A stretch of DNA of 64,000 nt from Cognatishimia sp. WU-CL00825 (GTDB lineage: Bacteria > Pseudomonadota > Alphaproteobacteria > Rhodobacterales > Rhodobacteraceae). Position 1 is the first letter of the stretch, and every line of letters begins with the position of its first letter. Location: the NCBI RefSeq assembly GCF_040364665.1, contig NZ_BAABWX010000003.1, forward strand, positions 62,001-126,000, read 5' to 3'. The position numbers and the translations under genes are program-made. This document shows positions 1 to 11,743 of the stretch, piece after piece. The notes under the pieces were generated by a model, which was given only the letters and a program-made list of their open reading frames with translations, ran no database searches and was not told the origin of the DNA.

Positions 1-416
1 ATATCACCCTTACGTCAAAAGTCATCGATGGCACATTTCCAGATTACACCCGCGTTATTCCGACAGGCAACACCCGCAGGCTTGAGGTGGACGCTGCGGA
101 GTTTGCCCAGGCCGTGGATCGCGTGGCAACTGTATCGTCAGAGCGGTCGCGCGCAGTGAAGCTGGCCCTGGACGAAGACCGGCTGATTCTTTCCGTGAAT
201 GCCCCTGACTCGGGTGCCGCCGAAGAAGAACTGGCTGTGGCCTATGGCGACGAACGGCTTGAAATCGGTTTTAACGCCAAATACTTGCTGGAAATCGCCA
301 GCCAAGTCGATCGCGAAAACGCTGTGTTCATGTTCAATTCAGCGGGCGATCCCACATTGATGCGCGAAGGCAACGACACCACTGCGGTGTATGTTGTCAT
401 GCCAATGCGAGTGTGA
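1..416 (+). CDS. dnaN: DNA polymerase III sliding clamp (beta), C-terminal part
   Basis: The gene is cut by the left edge of the window. The reading frame is open from base 3 and ends in TGA at 414-416, giving about 137 residues of the third clamp domain. The segment VIDGTFPDYTRVIP near the start and the C-terminal end VVMPMRV are typical of DnaN. The protein is the ring-shaped processivity clamp that tethers Pol III and other polymerases to DNA. recF follows 58 bases downstream on the same strand, the usual replication-gene order. The N-terminal two thirds lie outside the window. Confidence 0.95.
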   Translation, partial: ITLTSKVIDGTFPDYTRVIPTGNTRRLEVDAAEFAQAVDRVATVSSERSRAVKLALDEDRLILSVNAPDSGAAEEELAVAYGDERLEIGFNAKYLLEIASQVDRENAVFMFNSAGDPTLMREGNDTTAVYVVMPMRV

Positions 417-445
417 GCGCAACCGCCCTCATATCCCTTGACCTT

Positions 446-474
446 AAGGCCTCCGCACCATTGCCGGAGGCCTT
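446..474 (+). promoter_or_regulatory. Hairpin enclosing the recF ribosome binding site
   Basis: The 10-base arms AAGGCCTCCG (446-455) and CGGAGGCCTT (465-474) are perfect inverted repeats around a 9-base loop. The downstream arm contains GGAGG, the Shine-Dalgarno sequence of recF, and abuts its ATG at 475. No T-run follows, so it is not a standard intrinsic terminator. It could hold down recF translation unless ribosomes finishing dnaN or another factor open it; that role is an inference. Confidence 0.6.
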
Positions 475-1575
475 ATGACTCTTGCCCTTACAAAACTAAC
501 GCTCTCGCATTTTCGCAGCCACAAGCGCAGCACAATTGACTGCGATGCGCGCCCGATTGCACTCTTTGGTCCAAACGGCGCGGGCAAAACCAACATCCTA
601 GAGGCGGTTTCCCTGTTTTCCCCAGGCCGGGGAATACGTCGCGCCAGCGCCCAGGATATGACTCGCCGCCCGGAAGCATTGGGTTGGAAGCTTTCTGGCC
701 AACTGACCACCCCTCAGGGTGTGCAAGAGATCGAAACCTGGTCAGACAAAGGTGCGGCGCGCCAGGTCAAAATAAACGACAAGGCCCAACCACAAACCCG
801 CCTCGGCGCGTTGTGTCGCATCATCTGGCTAATCCCCGCGATGGACCGGCTGTGGATCGAGGGCGCAGAGGGCCGTCGACGCTTTCTAGACCGCACTGCC
901 CTATCGTTTTTCCCCGATCACGCCGAAGCCTCGCTGGTCTACGAAAAATCCATGCGCGAACGCAACCGCTTGCTCAAGGAACAGGTGCGCGACGCCCATT
1001 GGTATCGCGCGCTCGAAGACCATATGGCCAAAGCCGCCACGCGTATTCACGCCAACCGTCTGGCGACACTCGCCCACCTTATGCGCGCGCAGGACAAGGC
1101 GACCACCGCCTTCCCTGTGGCAGAGCTCGATTTGCAGCAAACAGAAGGCTCGCTGCCAAACACAGAAGTTGATTTTCGAGAGGCCTTTGCAGAAAGCCGC
1201 AGTCGCGATATTGCAGCAGGACGCACGCTTGTAGGCACCCACCGATCTGATATCTACGCGGCGTTCAAAGCCAAAGGCATCGCTGCGGCGGAATGCTCGA
1301 CGGGTGAACAAAAAGCCTTGCTGATCTCCTTGATACTGGCGAATGCACGGGCGCTTTTTGAAACACTTGGCACCCCGCCGATCCTCTTGCTGGACGAAGT
1401 CGCAGCGCATTTGGATGCCGCTCGCCGCGCCGCCCTCTATGATGAGATTTGCGCGCTGAAAGCCCAGGCCTGGATGACCGGCACAGAGGTCAGTCTTTTT
1501 GAAACTCTGGGTGCACGCGCGCAATACCTGCACGTCGCTGAAAACGCGGGTATTTCGCATTTCAACTCCACCTAA
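475..1575 (+). CDS. recF: DNA replication and repair protein RecF
   Basis: RecF is an SMC/ABC-like ATPase that helps load RecA at gapped DNA through RecFOR. The 366-residue product has a Walker A motif GPNGAGKT at residues 32-39, an ABC signature region STGEQKALLI near residue 275 and a Walker B motif ILLLDEVAAHLD near 302. Length matches the family. The start is the ATG at 475 behind GGAGG, which sits inside a 10-bp hairpin stem (446-474). The gene lies between dnaN and gyrB on the same strand, so it belongs to the conserved replication cluster; the 155-base gap to gyrB suggests gyrB also has its own promoter. Confidence 0.96.
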   Translation: MTLALTKLTLSHFRSHKRSTIDCDARPIALFGPNGAGKTNILEAVSLFSPGRGIRRASAQDMTRRPEALGWKLSGQLTTPQGVQEIETWSDKGAARQVKINDKAQPQTRLGALCRIIWLIPAMDRLWIEGAEGRRRFLDRTALSFFPDHAEASLVYEKSMRERNRLLKEQVRDAHWYRALEDHMAKAATRIHANRLATLAHLMRAQDKATTAFPVAELDLQQTEGSLPNTEVDFREAFAESRSRDIAAGRTLVGTHRSDIYAAFKAKGIAAAECSTGEQKALLISLILANARALFETLGTPPILLLDEVAAHLDAARRAALYDEICALKAQAWMTGTEVSLFETLGARAQYLHVAENAGISHFNST

Positions 1576-1673
1576 GCTTCACTTTTCCACAAATACTCAA
1601 ATTCCCGGATTTCGCCACTTGTGAAACCTCGCAATTTCCCACCCAGAGCGGTTCACTAATTCACGTCATTCGC

Positions 1674-1702
1674 GTGACATTGCCGCGCCACAGGCGTATA
1701 AA
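1674..1702 (+). promoter_or_regulatory. Candidate sigma-70 promoter of gyrB
   Basis: GTGACA at 1674-1679 and TATAAA at 1697-1702 are separated by 17 bases and lie about 30 bases ahead of the gyrB start, in the 155-base gap after recF. The same gap holds one TTTTCCACA word (1583-1591) resembling a weak DnaA box. The promoter call rests on sequence match only. Confidence 0.45.
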
Positions 1703-1709
1703 ATCTTGA

Positions 1710-4148
<2,439 letters not shown>

Positions 4149-4172
4149 TCAAAAGGTTTTTCAAACCGATAC

Positions 4173-4205
4173 AAAAAAAGGCCCGCTCGATTGGCGGGCC
4201 TTTTT
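4173..4205. terminator. Bidirectional intrinsic terminator, gyrB/gabD
   Basis: A run of A (4173-4179), the stem GGCCCGC (4180-4186) with GCGGGCC (4194-4200), a 7-base loop and a T run (4201-4205) form a symmetric rho-independent terminator. It lies between the convergent genes gyrB and gabD and can serve both. Confidence 0.9.
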
Positions 4206-4225
4206 ACTGTGTACAGCCAAAGTCG

Positions 4226-5689
4226 TTAAGCTGGCGTAATACCGGCCATGCAAATATACTTTTCTTCCATGAACTCACTAAGTCCCTGATGCGCCCCTTC
4301 GCGCCCAAGACCAGAGGATTTCACGCCGCCAAAGGGCGCTTCGACCGCTGAAATAACACCAGCGTTCACGCCGACCATGCCATATTCCAACGCTTCGCCA
4401 ACACGCCAACTGCGCGCCATGTCTTTGGTATAGAAGTATGCCGCCAAACCAAACTCGGTATCATTGGCCGCTTTAATCACCTCGGCCTCGGTTTCAAATT
4501 TGAAAAGCGGTGCAACAGGGCCAAATGTCTCTTCTTTGGCAAAACTCATATCTACCGTTGCGTCACGCAAAATGGTCGGCTCAAAGAACTGACCACCAGC
4601 AGCGTGGCGTTGGCCACCCAGAACCAAAGAAGCGCCTTTGCCAAGTGCATCTTGGATATGGCGCTCTACTTTTGCGACTGCGCCATCGTCGATCAAAGGG
4701 CCCATTTGTGAGTCTGGATCGAATCCATCGCCAATCCGCAGGGTTTTAACCTTTTCTGCAAACTTCTCTGCAAAGGCATCATAAACGCCAGCTTGCACAT
4801 AGATTCGGTTGGCACAAACACAGGTTTGGCCGTTGTTGCGGAACTTTGACCACAAAGCGCCTTCGGCAGCTGCATCAAGATCAGCATCGTCAAACACAAT
4901 AAATGGCGCATTGCCCCCAAGCTCCAGACCTAGTTTCTTAACGGTTGGCGCGCATTGTGCGTACAGCAACGAACCCACAAAAGTTGATCCTGTAAAAGTC
5001 ATCTTTTTCACAATCGGGCTGGAAGTCATAATACCGCCAATCTCAGCAGCATCGCCGGTGATAATCGATAAAAGGCCCGTCGGCAGCCCGGCACGTTCCG
5101 CCAAAACAGCCAATGCAATTGCAGAAAATGGTGTTTGTGGTGCCGGTTTCAAAACCATGGCACAGCCAGCGGCCAAGGCAGGGCCAGCCTTGCGGGTGAT
5201 CATCGCATTTGGAAAATTCCATGGTGTGATCGCCGCAACAACGCCGATGGGTTGTTTAATAACCACGAAACGCCGGTCACCGGAGGGTGCTGGAATAGTT
5301 TCACCATAAGCGCGACGCGCTTCTTCAGAAAACCACTCCAGAAAGCCAGCCCCATAGTTGATTTCGCCCTTGGCTTCTTCGTATGGCTTACCTTGTTCAG
5401 CCGTAAGAATAGTGGCCAGATCGTCGCGGTTTTCGATCAGCAAATCAAACCAGCGGCGCAGCACCGACCCGCGCTCTTTGGCACTACGGGCAGCCCAGGC
5501 GTGCCGCACCTCCTCGGCAACCGAAATCGCCTCTCGGGTTTCTTCTGCGCCAAGGTTTGGCACATGCCCAATCAATTCATTCGTCGAAGGGTTAATCACT
5601 GCCTCGCCGCTTTCCGGCGTTGCCTCAACCCAACGGGAGCCAATGGGAACGGATTGGCGAAATAAGGTGGGGTCGTTCAAATTCAACAT
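4226..5689 (-). CDS. gabD: NAD(P)-dependent succinate-semialdehyde dehydrogenase
   Basis: This enzyme oxidises succinate semialdehyde to succinate, the last step of the GABA shunt. The 487-residue product is full length for GabD. It has the NAD-site motif TPWNFPNAM near residue 155, the general base Glu256 in LGLELGG and the nucleophile Cys290 in NNGQTCVCANR. The C-x-C pair (Cys290, Cys292) matches the arrangement used as a redox switch in human SSADH. GAGG stands 6 bases before the ATG. The gene looks monocistronic. A related aldehyde substrate cannot be excluded, but similarity to GabD extends over the whole length. Confidence 0.88.
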   Translation of the reverse strand: MLNLNDPTLFRQSVPIGSRWVEATPESGEAVINPSTNELIGHVPNLGAEETREAISVAEEVRHAWAARSAKERGSVLRRWFDLLIENRDDLATILTAEQGKPYEEAKGEINYGAGFLEWFSEEARRAYGETIPAPSGDRRFVVIKQPIGVVAAITPWNFPNAMITRKAGPALAAGCAMVLKPAPQTPFSAIALAVLAERAGLPTGLLSIITGDAAEIGGIMTSSPIVKKMTFTGSTFVGSLLYAQCAPTVKKLGLELGGNAPFIVFDDADLDAAAEGALWSKFRNNGQTCVCANRIYVQAGVYDAFAEKFAEKVKTLRIGDGFDPDSQMGPLIDDGAVAKVERHIQDALGKGASLVLGGQRHAAGGQFFEPTILRDATVDMSFAKEETFGPVAPLFKFETEAEVIKAANDTEFGLAAYFYTKDMARSWRVGEALEYGMVGVNAGVISAVEAPFGGVKSSGLGREGAHQGLSEFMEEKYICMAGITPA

Positions 5690-5826
5690 CTTGGGCCTCG
5701 CAAAGAATCATGTTTCCCGGCAAGACCGAGAATGCTCTGGCCCACCTTCCTCTAAATGAAAGGCGGATACAAATAGCCAATCACAGCAAGCGATAGACCC
5801 AGCCCACGTTGCAAAAACATTGTCGC

Positions 5827-6153
5827 TTAGTTGCGGTTTATCAGGTCATCTTCAGCTTGGACCAATGAAATGCCCAAAGCGTCCATGCCGTTTTCCAAAT
5901 GATCAGACAAATGTGGAGACCCAAGAAGGTAATCAGCGGATGGAATGGTGCGTTCATCTTTTGCAGTCCGCAAGGCTTCGGCCAATTCTTCAGGCTCAAA
6001 GCTCTCACGGCCGATCCACATGATCGCCACCAAGCTGATCATTTCTTCTTCGTTAAGGCGTTCGAAAAAGCCCCGCAATTCACCCTCTGCACGCGACAGT
6101 TCGCGCCCCATCAGAACAACTTGCGCCACTTTCCAAGGTGTAATTTTCAACAT
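5827..6153 (-). CDS. DUF3775 domain protein
   Basis: This is a 108-residue soluble protein of unknown function. The core EEEMISLVAIMWIGR followed by PSADYLLGSPHLSDHLENG resembles the DUF3775 family, common in alphaproteobacteria. I place the start at 6153 (MLKITPWKVAQ) because AGGAG lies 7 bases upstream; the upstream ATG at 6195 would add 14 residues without a ribosome site. It lies 84 bases upstream of the rmuC stop on the same strand. No membrane segment or catalytic motif is visible. Confidence 0.75.
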   Translation of the reverse strand: MLKITPWKVAQVVLMGRELSRAEGELRGFFERLNEEEMISLVAIMWIGRESFEPEELAEALRTAKDERTIPSADYLLGSPHLSDHLENGMDALGISLVQAEDDLINRN

Positions 6154-6237
6154 GTCGCGGCTCCTTTCCTCGTGCCACTCTGTCGAGTATAACACAAGAC
6201 CGCTTTGATCCTGCTCAAGTCTCTGAAAGCTGAAGCC

Positions 6238-7581
6238 CTATTCGCCAGTCTGTTTTGTCAACGGCACGATGTTTGGAAGGTCTTGTTGCTGGTCCGGAGC
6301 CAGTTCTTCGAAGTCAAAATTATCGAGGCGATGCGCGCGTTTGCCCGCTCTTGAGGCTGCCGTTAAAATACCGCTGACGTCTTCGTTGGCTTGCCGCAAG
6401 TGCGTTTCCAGTTTGCCCGCTCGCTCACCAACGATTTCGACATCACGGTGCAGGTGTTTCAGCGCCTTGCGGATTTCTCCAGCCTGTTCACGCATACGCG
6501 CGTCTTTTAAAATCGCGCGCATGGTGTTCAGCGTCGCCATGCAAGTGGTTGGCGACACAATCCAAACACGGGCTTCAAATCCCTTTCGCACCAATTCGGA
6601 ATGCTTGGAATGCAGTTCAGCATAGATCGCTTCGGATGGGAGAAACATCAAAGCACCGTCTGCGGTTTCTCCTTCGATGATGTATTTCTCTGAAATATCT
6701 TTGATGTGTTTTTGCACGGACGCTTTAAACAGGGTGGTCGCAGCCTTTAGCTCGGCTTCTGTTTTTGCATTCAGCATCGCTTCATAGGCTTCCAACGGAA
6801 ACTTACTATCAATCACAATAGGGCCTGGAGGGTTAGGCAGATGGATCAAACAATCTGCCCGCTTGCCGTTAGACAGAGTGTGTTGCAGTGAAAAACTATC
6901 ATGCGGCAAAGCTTTGCCCACAATGTCGTTTAACTGAATCTCTCCAAAGGCCCCGCGGGTTTGTTTGTTTGATAAAATATCTTGCAAACTCAGGACATCC
7001 CCAGAAAGCTTGGTGATGTTTTCTTGGGCTTTGTCGATGGTGGAAAGTCGCTCTTGCAAGGCGGTCAAAGACGTCGCCGTGTTCTTCGCATTGCCCATCA
7101 AGCTTTCGCTCATTTTGGTCTGCAAATCGGTCAGCGAACGATTGGTTTTCATCTGAAGGTCTGCAAGATTTTCTTGCATACGCACCTGCGACTGCCCCAG
7201 AACCTCTGACAGTTTCAATTGCTGTGAGGCCAAGGTATCGGTCATGCTTTGCTGCATCGTTGCCAGGTTTTCACCGGTGCTGCGCTGCACCTTCGCTAGG
7301 TTTTCATGCAAATTCAGTTGCACTTCCCCCAAACGTTGCTCCATCAAATTGGTAATCTGATGCTGCGCATGGGCCTGGGTTTGTGCGACGTTGCTCAGGC
7401 TGCCACCAAGCTGATCTTGGCCCGAAGACAATTGATCAACACGCTGCCCCAACACAGTCATTTGGTAAGCCGACTGGGCTGATTGACGCAACACTGCGCG
7501 CAACATCAACAGGATCAGCGCCACAAGAACTGCTGCCCCGATCAAAAGAAAAAGCTGTATTTGTGGATCAGAAAAATCCAT
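6238..7581 (-). CDS. rmuC: DNA recombination protein RmuC
   Basis: RmuC is a predicted nuclease-fold protein that limits recombination at inverted repeats in E. coli. The 447-residue product starts with a membrane helix (about residues 8-26), continues with a long coiled coil rich in Q, L and M (about 35-200) and ends with the conserved RmuC domain (GEIQLNDIVGKALPHDSF, VIDSKFPLEAYEAM, FLPSEAIYAEL). The ATG at 7581 overlaps the mutL stop as TGATG, indicating translational coupling to mutL. An earlier ATG at 7653 lies inside mutL and would spoil the N-terminal helix, so I reject it. Confidence 0.92.
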   Translation of the reverse strand: MDFSDPQIQLFLLIGAAVLVALILLMLRAVLRQSAQSAYQMTVLGQRVDQLSSGQDQLGGSLSNVAQTQAHAQHQITNLMEQRLGEVQLNLHENLAKVQRSTGENLATMQQSMTDTLASQQLKLSEVLGQSQVRMQENLADLQMKTNRSLTDLQTKMSESLMGNAKNTATSLTALQERLSTIDKAQENITKLSGDVLSLQDILSNKQTRGAFGEIQLNDIVGKALPHDSFSLQHTLSNGKRADCLIHLPNPPGPIVIDSKFPLEAYEAMLNAKTEAELKAATTLFKASVQKHIKDISEKYIIEGETADGALMFLPSEAIYAELHSKHSELVRKGFEARVWIVSPTTCMATLNTMRAILKDARMREQAGEIRKALKHLHRDVEIVGERAGKLETHLRQANEDVSGILTAASRAGKRAHRLDNFDFEELAPDQQQDLPNIVPLTKQTGE

Positions 7582-9464
7582 CACGTCCGTCCGAACAGCC
7601 GCTCGATATCGGCCAGTTTGAGTTCTACATAGGTGGGGCGCCCGTGGTTGCATTGACCGGAATGTGGCGTGGCCTCCATTTCGCGCAACAGTGCATTCAT
7701 TTCATCAGCGCGCATGCGGCGGCCTGATCGGATTGACCCATGACAGGCCACACGGCTTAGGATCGCCTCGATCTTGGCCTGCACCAACATGGTTTCACCC
7801 TGATCATCCAGCTCGTCCAGAATGTCTAAGATCATGGCTTTGGCGTTTACCTCCCCCAGAATCGCGGGCGTCTCTCGTACCGCAATGGCACCACCGCCAA
7901 AGGCTTCAATGGTCAGACCCAGTTTTGTCAGCGCGTCAGCCACCGCCAAAACCCGTGCGCAGTCGCCTTCCGACAATTCTACAATTTCTGGGATCAGCAA
8001 GGCCTGCGCCGCAACGCCATTTTCCGCCATCTGTGTCTTAAGCCGCTCATAGACCAAACGTTCATGTGCGGCGTGTTGATCCACAATTACCATGCCTGTT
8101 GCGGTCTGGGCGATGATGTAATTTTCATGTACCTGTCCACGTGCTGCCCCCAGAGGGTGATCGTCAGGCTCGGTTTCTGGCACTTCTACAACGCGCCCTG
8201 AAACGGGCATCTCCATCAACCCAGCGCTGGGCCCACTGTCCCAAACAGTCGGGTGCTCGGCAAGACCTGGCGCATCTGGCACGGGGACCTGAAACTGATA
8301 AGCAGCCTGTCTTGCGCCCATCGAAGGCCGATCCATTTGATAGACCCGCGCAGGCCCAAGGGGTTCAGGTCGCATCGCGTCCAATGTGGCCACGGCCACG
8401 GTGGTCGAGGCGCGGTGTCCTGCTTCGGCCAAAGCATGGCGCAGGGCCGATACAATCAATCCGCGGGCCATGCCCGGGTCACGGAATCGCACTTCGGATT
8501 TGGCGGGGTGCACATTCACGTCCACCAGTTGCGGATCACAATCAATGAACAATGCGGCGGCAGGGTGCCGATCACGGCTCAGAAAATCAAAATAAGCTCC
8601 GCGCAAGGCACCTACCAACAATTTGTCTTTCACCGGGCGCCCATTCACAAACAGGTATTGCGCCAAGGATGATCCACGCGAATAAGTCGGCAAAGCCGCA
8701 TAACCAATCAGCCGCAAACCTTCGCGTTCCGCATCAATGCGCAGGGCATTTTCGGCAAATTCAGCCCCCAATATGCGCGCTAATCGACCATGCAGCGCGT
8801 CAAACAGATCACCGCTTTCCCGGTCAGCGCGAAAGGTCACACGGCCTTCGCCGCCAGAGGTTACATCGCGTAAAGTGAAACCAATATAGGGTTCTGCCAT
8901 GGCCAATCGCTTGATCACATCATTAATCGCCTGACTCTCGGCGCGGTCAGACCGCATGAATTTCAAACGCGCGGGCGTCGCATAAAAAAGATCACGCAAC
9001 TCTACGATGGTCCCGCCGCCAAGTGCTGCCGGTTTCACTGCAGACATTTGCCCGCCTTTGACAGAGATCGAAGCCGCCTCGCCGCCTTTGACCCGCGATG
9101 TAATGGTCAAACGGCCCACAGCCCCCAAGGACGGCAACGCCTCGCCGCGAAATCCAAATGTATGAATATCCAGCAGGTCCGACCCATCAATCTTTGAGGT
9201 CGCATGCCGCGACAGGGCCAGCGGCAACTGATCTGCGGACATGCCACAACCGTCGTCTGTTACCCGAATAAGCGTCTTACCACCGTCGGCAATTGCGACT
9301 TCTATTCTGGTCGCACCCGCATCGATCGCGTTCTCGACCAATTCTTTCACGGCACTGGCTGGGCGTTCCACAACTTCACCCGCCGCAATGCGGTTGATCG
9401 CCCCTTCGTCCAATTGCCGGATAATAGGGTGTTTTTCGCTTATTTGGGGGTCAATCTGTGCCAT
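7581..9464 (-). CDS. mutL: DNA mismatch repair protein MutL (endonuclease type)
   Basis: MutL couples mismatch recognition by MutS to strand incision. The 627-residue protein has a GHKL ATPase N-terminus ([29 protein letters not shown]). Its C-terminal domain contains [12 protein letters not shown] around residue 460 and QCNHGRPTY near 604. The DQHA(x)2E(x)4E motif is the metal-dependent nicking site of MutL proteins from bacteria without MutH. The start is set at 9464 (MAQIDPQ), since the preceding 26 codons have no MutL-like residues and run into the terminator of the upstream gene. It overlaps rmuC. Confidence 0.96.
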   Translation of the reverse strand: MAQIDPQISEKHPIIRQLDEGAINRIAAGEVVERPASAVKELVENAIDAGATRIEVAIADGGKTLIRVTDDGCGMSADQLPLALSRHATSKIDGSDLLDIHTFGFRGEALPSLGAVGRLTITSRVKGGEAASISVKGGQMSAVKPAALGGGTIVELRDLFYATPARLKFMRSDRAESQAINDVIKRLAMAEPYIGFTLRDVTSGGEGRVTFRADRESGDLFDALHGRLARILGAEFAENALRIDAEREGLRLIGYAALPTYSRGSSLAQYLFVNGRPVKDKLLVGALRGAYFDFLSRDRHPAAALFIDCDPQLVDVNVHPAKSEVRFRDPGMARGLIVSALRHALAEAGHRASTTVAVATLDAMRPEPLGPARVYQMDRPSMGARQAAYQFQVPVPDAPGLAEHPTVWDSGPSAGLMEMPVSGRVVEVPETEPDDHPLGAARGQVHENYIIAQTATGMVIVDQHAAHERLVYERLKTQMAENGVAAQALLIPEIVELSEGDCARVLAVADALTKLGLTIEAFGGGAIAVRETPAILGEVNAKAMILDILDELDDQGETMLVQAKIEAILSRVACHGSIRSGRRMRADEMNALLREMEATPHSGQCNHGRPTYVELKLADIERLFGRT

Positions 9465-9528
9465 ACCGCCAAATCTAGCACAACATACGCCGATTCTGCC
9501 ACTGCAAAGCAAAAGAACAAAACAAGAA

Positions 9529-9555
9529 AAAAGGCCGGGCAAAACCCGGCCTTTT
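9529..9555 (-). terminator. Intrinsic terminator after the AGCS symporter gene
   Basis: AAAAGGCCGGG (9529-9539) pairs with CCCGGCCTTTT (9545-9555) around a 5-base loop. Read on the minus strand the stem is followed by a T-rich tract (complement of 9519-9530). It terminates the symporter transcript and insulates mutL. Confidence 0.88.
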
Positions 9556-9576
9556 AGTCATTCAATACGGCTGAAA

Positions 9577-11133
9577 TTATTCAGCAGGTGTGCTGAATTT
9601 TTTGATCTCACCAGACTTGATACGACCCAAATAGCCTTGAAGCTCACGCTTCACGATTGGCATCAGGAAGTACAGCGCAGTGATGTTCACAACCGCCATG
9701 GAGAAGATCGCCGCGTCAGAGAAGTCGATGACTGGGCCAAGCGAAGCAGAGGCACCAATCACAACAAAGATGCAGAACAGCACTTTGAAGAACAGCTGAG
9801 AGCCATTGCTTTCACCAAACAAGAATGTCCAAGCTTTCAACCCGTAGTAAGACCAAGAGATCATGGTTGAGAACGCAAACAGGATCACTGCAATCGCCAG
9901 GATGTACTTGAAGCCACCAAAAGCAGAAGAGAACGCTGCAGATGTCAGCGCAACGCCAGAGTTACCATCAACAGTCGCAATCGCTGAACCCGCTTCATTC
10001 AACAGGTAGTTGCCTGTTGCAGGATCAATCATCAACTGACCTGTGATGATGATCACCAAAGCAGTCATTGTACAGATCACAACGGTATCGATGAACGGTT
10101 CAAGCAAAGACACATAGCCTTCGGTGATTGGTTCTTTGGTTTTCACCGCAGAGTGCGCAATCGCCGCAGACCCAACGCCCGCTTCGTTTGAGAACGCCGC
10201 ACGTTTGAAACCTTGGATCAACGCACCAACCATGCCGCCAGCAACACCAAGGCCGGTGAATGCGCCGTTAAAGATTTGGCCAAACGCCCAACCGATTTGA
10301 TCAAAGTTGATCAGCAGGATCACAACAGCCGTCGCAACATACATAACGCCCATAATTGGAACAATTTTTTCGGTTACTTTTGCAATGGACTGCAGGCCAC
10401 CCACGATCACAGCAAACACGATCGCGGCAAAGACGACACCAGTGATGATGCCCGGGTAGTCACCCACAACGTTGGTGATCTGCGCGTGTGCTTGGTTGGC
10501 TTGGAACATATTGCCTCCGCCGAACGCACCAAGAATACAGAAGATTGCGAATAGAATCGCCAATGGCTTACCCAGTGGCAAACCGCGCTCTGCGAAGCCT
10601 TTGGTAATATAGTACATCGGGCCACCGGAAACGGTGCCATCAGGGTATTCGTTCCGATATTTAACACCTAGCGTACATTCGGTGAACTTGGATGCCATGC
10701 CCATCAGACCTGCAAGGATCATCCAGAATGTTGCACCTGGACCACCAATGCCAACCGCAACAGCAACACCTGCGATGTTGCCCAGACCAACGGTCCCAGA
10801 CAGTGCGGTGGCCAGTGCTTGAAAGTGGCTAACCTCACCCGCGTCGTTTGGATCAGAATAGTCACCTTTCACCAGTGAGATCGCGTGTTTGAAGCCACGA
10901 AGCTGAATGAAAGCAAAGTAAAAGGTAAAGATTGTCGCAGCAATGACCAGCCACGCAACAATCCATGGAAAGCTTGTGCCCGGGAATGGGCTAAAGACCA
11001 GACCTACAAACGGGCCTGTGTATTTGGCAAAGGTCGCATTAATCGTTTCGCCGATTGTCTGTGCATTTGCTGGCATTGCCGCCAACATAGGCACGGTCGC
11101 AGCCAGTGCTGCGCGCGTAAAATTGGATTTCAT
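9577..11133 (-). CDS. Sodium:alanine symporter family protein (AGCS)
   Basis: This 518-residue inner-membrane carrier belongs to the alanine/glycine:cation symporter family (DagA/AlsT/AgcS), which imports small neutral amino acids with sodium. It has about ten hydrophobic segments and the family motifs ATALSGTVGLGNIAGVAVAVGIGGPGA and SNEAGVGSAAIAHSAV. An unusual N-terminal leader (residues 1-25, ending PANAQT) looks like a cleavable signal peptide. It lies 23 bases downstream of a uspA-like gene. A divergent Lrp-type regulator sits upstream of the pair and may control it in response to an amino acid. The exact substrate is not visible. Confidence 0.9.
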   Translation of the reverse strand: MKSNFTRAALAATVPMLAAMPANAQTIGETINATFAKYTGPFVGLVFSPFPGTSFPWIVAWLVIAATIFTFYFAFIQLRGFKHAISLVKGDYSDPNDAGEVSHFQALATALSGTVGLGNIAGVAVAVGIGGPGATFWMILAGLMGMASKFTECTLGVKYRNEYPDGTVSGGPMYYITKGFAERGLPLGKPLAILFAIFCILGAFGGGNMFQANQAHAQITNVVGDYPGIITGVVFAAIVFAVIVGGLQSIAKVTEKIVPIMGVMYVATAVVILLINFDQIGWAFGQIFNGAFTGLGVAGGMVGALIQGFKRAAFSNEAGVGSAAIAHSAVKTKEPITEGYVSLLEPFIDTVVICTMTALVIIITGQLMIDPATGNYLLNEAGSAIATVDGNSGVALTSAAFSSAFGGFKYILAIAVILFAFSTMISWSYYGLKAWTFLFGESNGSQLFFKVLFCIFVVIGASASLGPVIDFSDAAIFSMAVVNITALYFLMPIVKRELQGYLGRIKSGEIKKFSTPAE

Positions 11134-11156
11134 TTTTCTGTCCCTGTCTGGATATC

Positions 11157-11591
11157 TTATGGAACGACAGTTGTGGCGACAGGTGCGATTTGCACCAAAG
11201 ACCCAGCAACTGAACCGAACACACGGCTTCCGATGCCGCTGTGGCCATTACGACCAATCACAATTTGGCTGGCGCCCGCATCTTTGGCGATGACTCCCAG
11301 CTGTTCTGCGATATTTCCGTATTTGATAGAGCTTTCTACGGTTACACCTGAATTCGCCAAACCTGCCAGAACTGGCTTCATCAAAGCCGTTTCAGCGCGG
11401 TCCATTTCTTCTGTCCGCCGCTTGTGGCGTTCTTCCAACTCGGTTGGCGTAAGGAAAGAATATGGCGACCATTCCAGAACATGGGCAACCACAACGGATC
11501 CCCCATTTGACTTTGCACGGCCGACTGCGAATTCCAGCGCGCGCTTGGCGGCTTCGCTGCCGTCGAACCCAACGACGTATTTCTCGGACAT
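11157..11591 (-). CDS. Universal stress protein (UspA family)
   Basis: The 144-residue single-domain protein has the UspA fold: MSEKYVVGFDGSEAAKRAL at the N-terminus and the ATP-binding signature VIGRNGHSGIGSRVFGSVAGSLVQIAPVATTVVP at the end (G-2x-G-9x-G-S/T pattern). I choose the ATG at 11591 because GGGAG lies 8 bases upstream; a GTG at 11600 overlaps that site. It heads a two-gene operon with the AGCS symporter, 23 bases downstream. Usp domains coupled to transporters are common and may sense nucleotide, but its role here is unknown. Confidence 0.88.
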   Translation of the reverse strand: MSEKYVVGFDGSEAAKRALEFAVGRAKSNGGSVVVAHVLEWSPYSFLTPTELEERHKRRTEEMDRAETALMKPVLAGLANSGVTVESSIKYGNIAEQLGVIAKDAGASQIVIGRNGHSGIGSRVFGSVAGSLVQIAPVATTVVP

Positions 11592-11674
11592 TAGTGTCAC
11601 TCCCGATTTTTATTGTTGTGCGCCAAACTGACGCGACCACAACCTATCTTGTCAAGGCATGCAATAAATCTTGA

Positions 11675-11718
11675 ACTTCGCGCCTTTTTCGGAAAATATT
11701 GGAAAGTAGCGCGAAATT
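11675..11718. promoter_or_regulatory. Candidate Lrp-type operator between uspA-symporter and lrp genes
   Basis: In the divergent 152-base intergenic region, TTCGCGC (11677-11683) and GCGCGAA (11709-11715) form a perfect inverted repeat spaced about three helical turns apart, around an A/T-rich centre containing AATATT. Long-spaced, A/T-centred repeats next to an lrp-family gene suggest autoregulation and control of the divergent transporter. This is inferred from position and symmetry. Confidence 0.35.
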
Positions 11719-11743
11719 ATCTCAGAAATTAGGAAATTTTCCC

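Noticed and set aside
901..1560. 219-codon minus-strand frame opposite recF
   Set aside because: It is fully contained in recF, which has clear RecF motifs. The antisense product has no recognisable domain or ribosome site.
10885..11631. 248-codon plus-strand frame across the symporter and uspA genes
   Set aside because: It runs antisense to two well-supported genes, including the symporter signal peptide, and its product is low in protein-like patterns.
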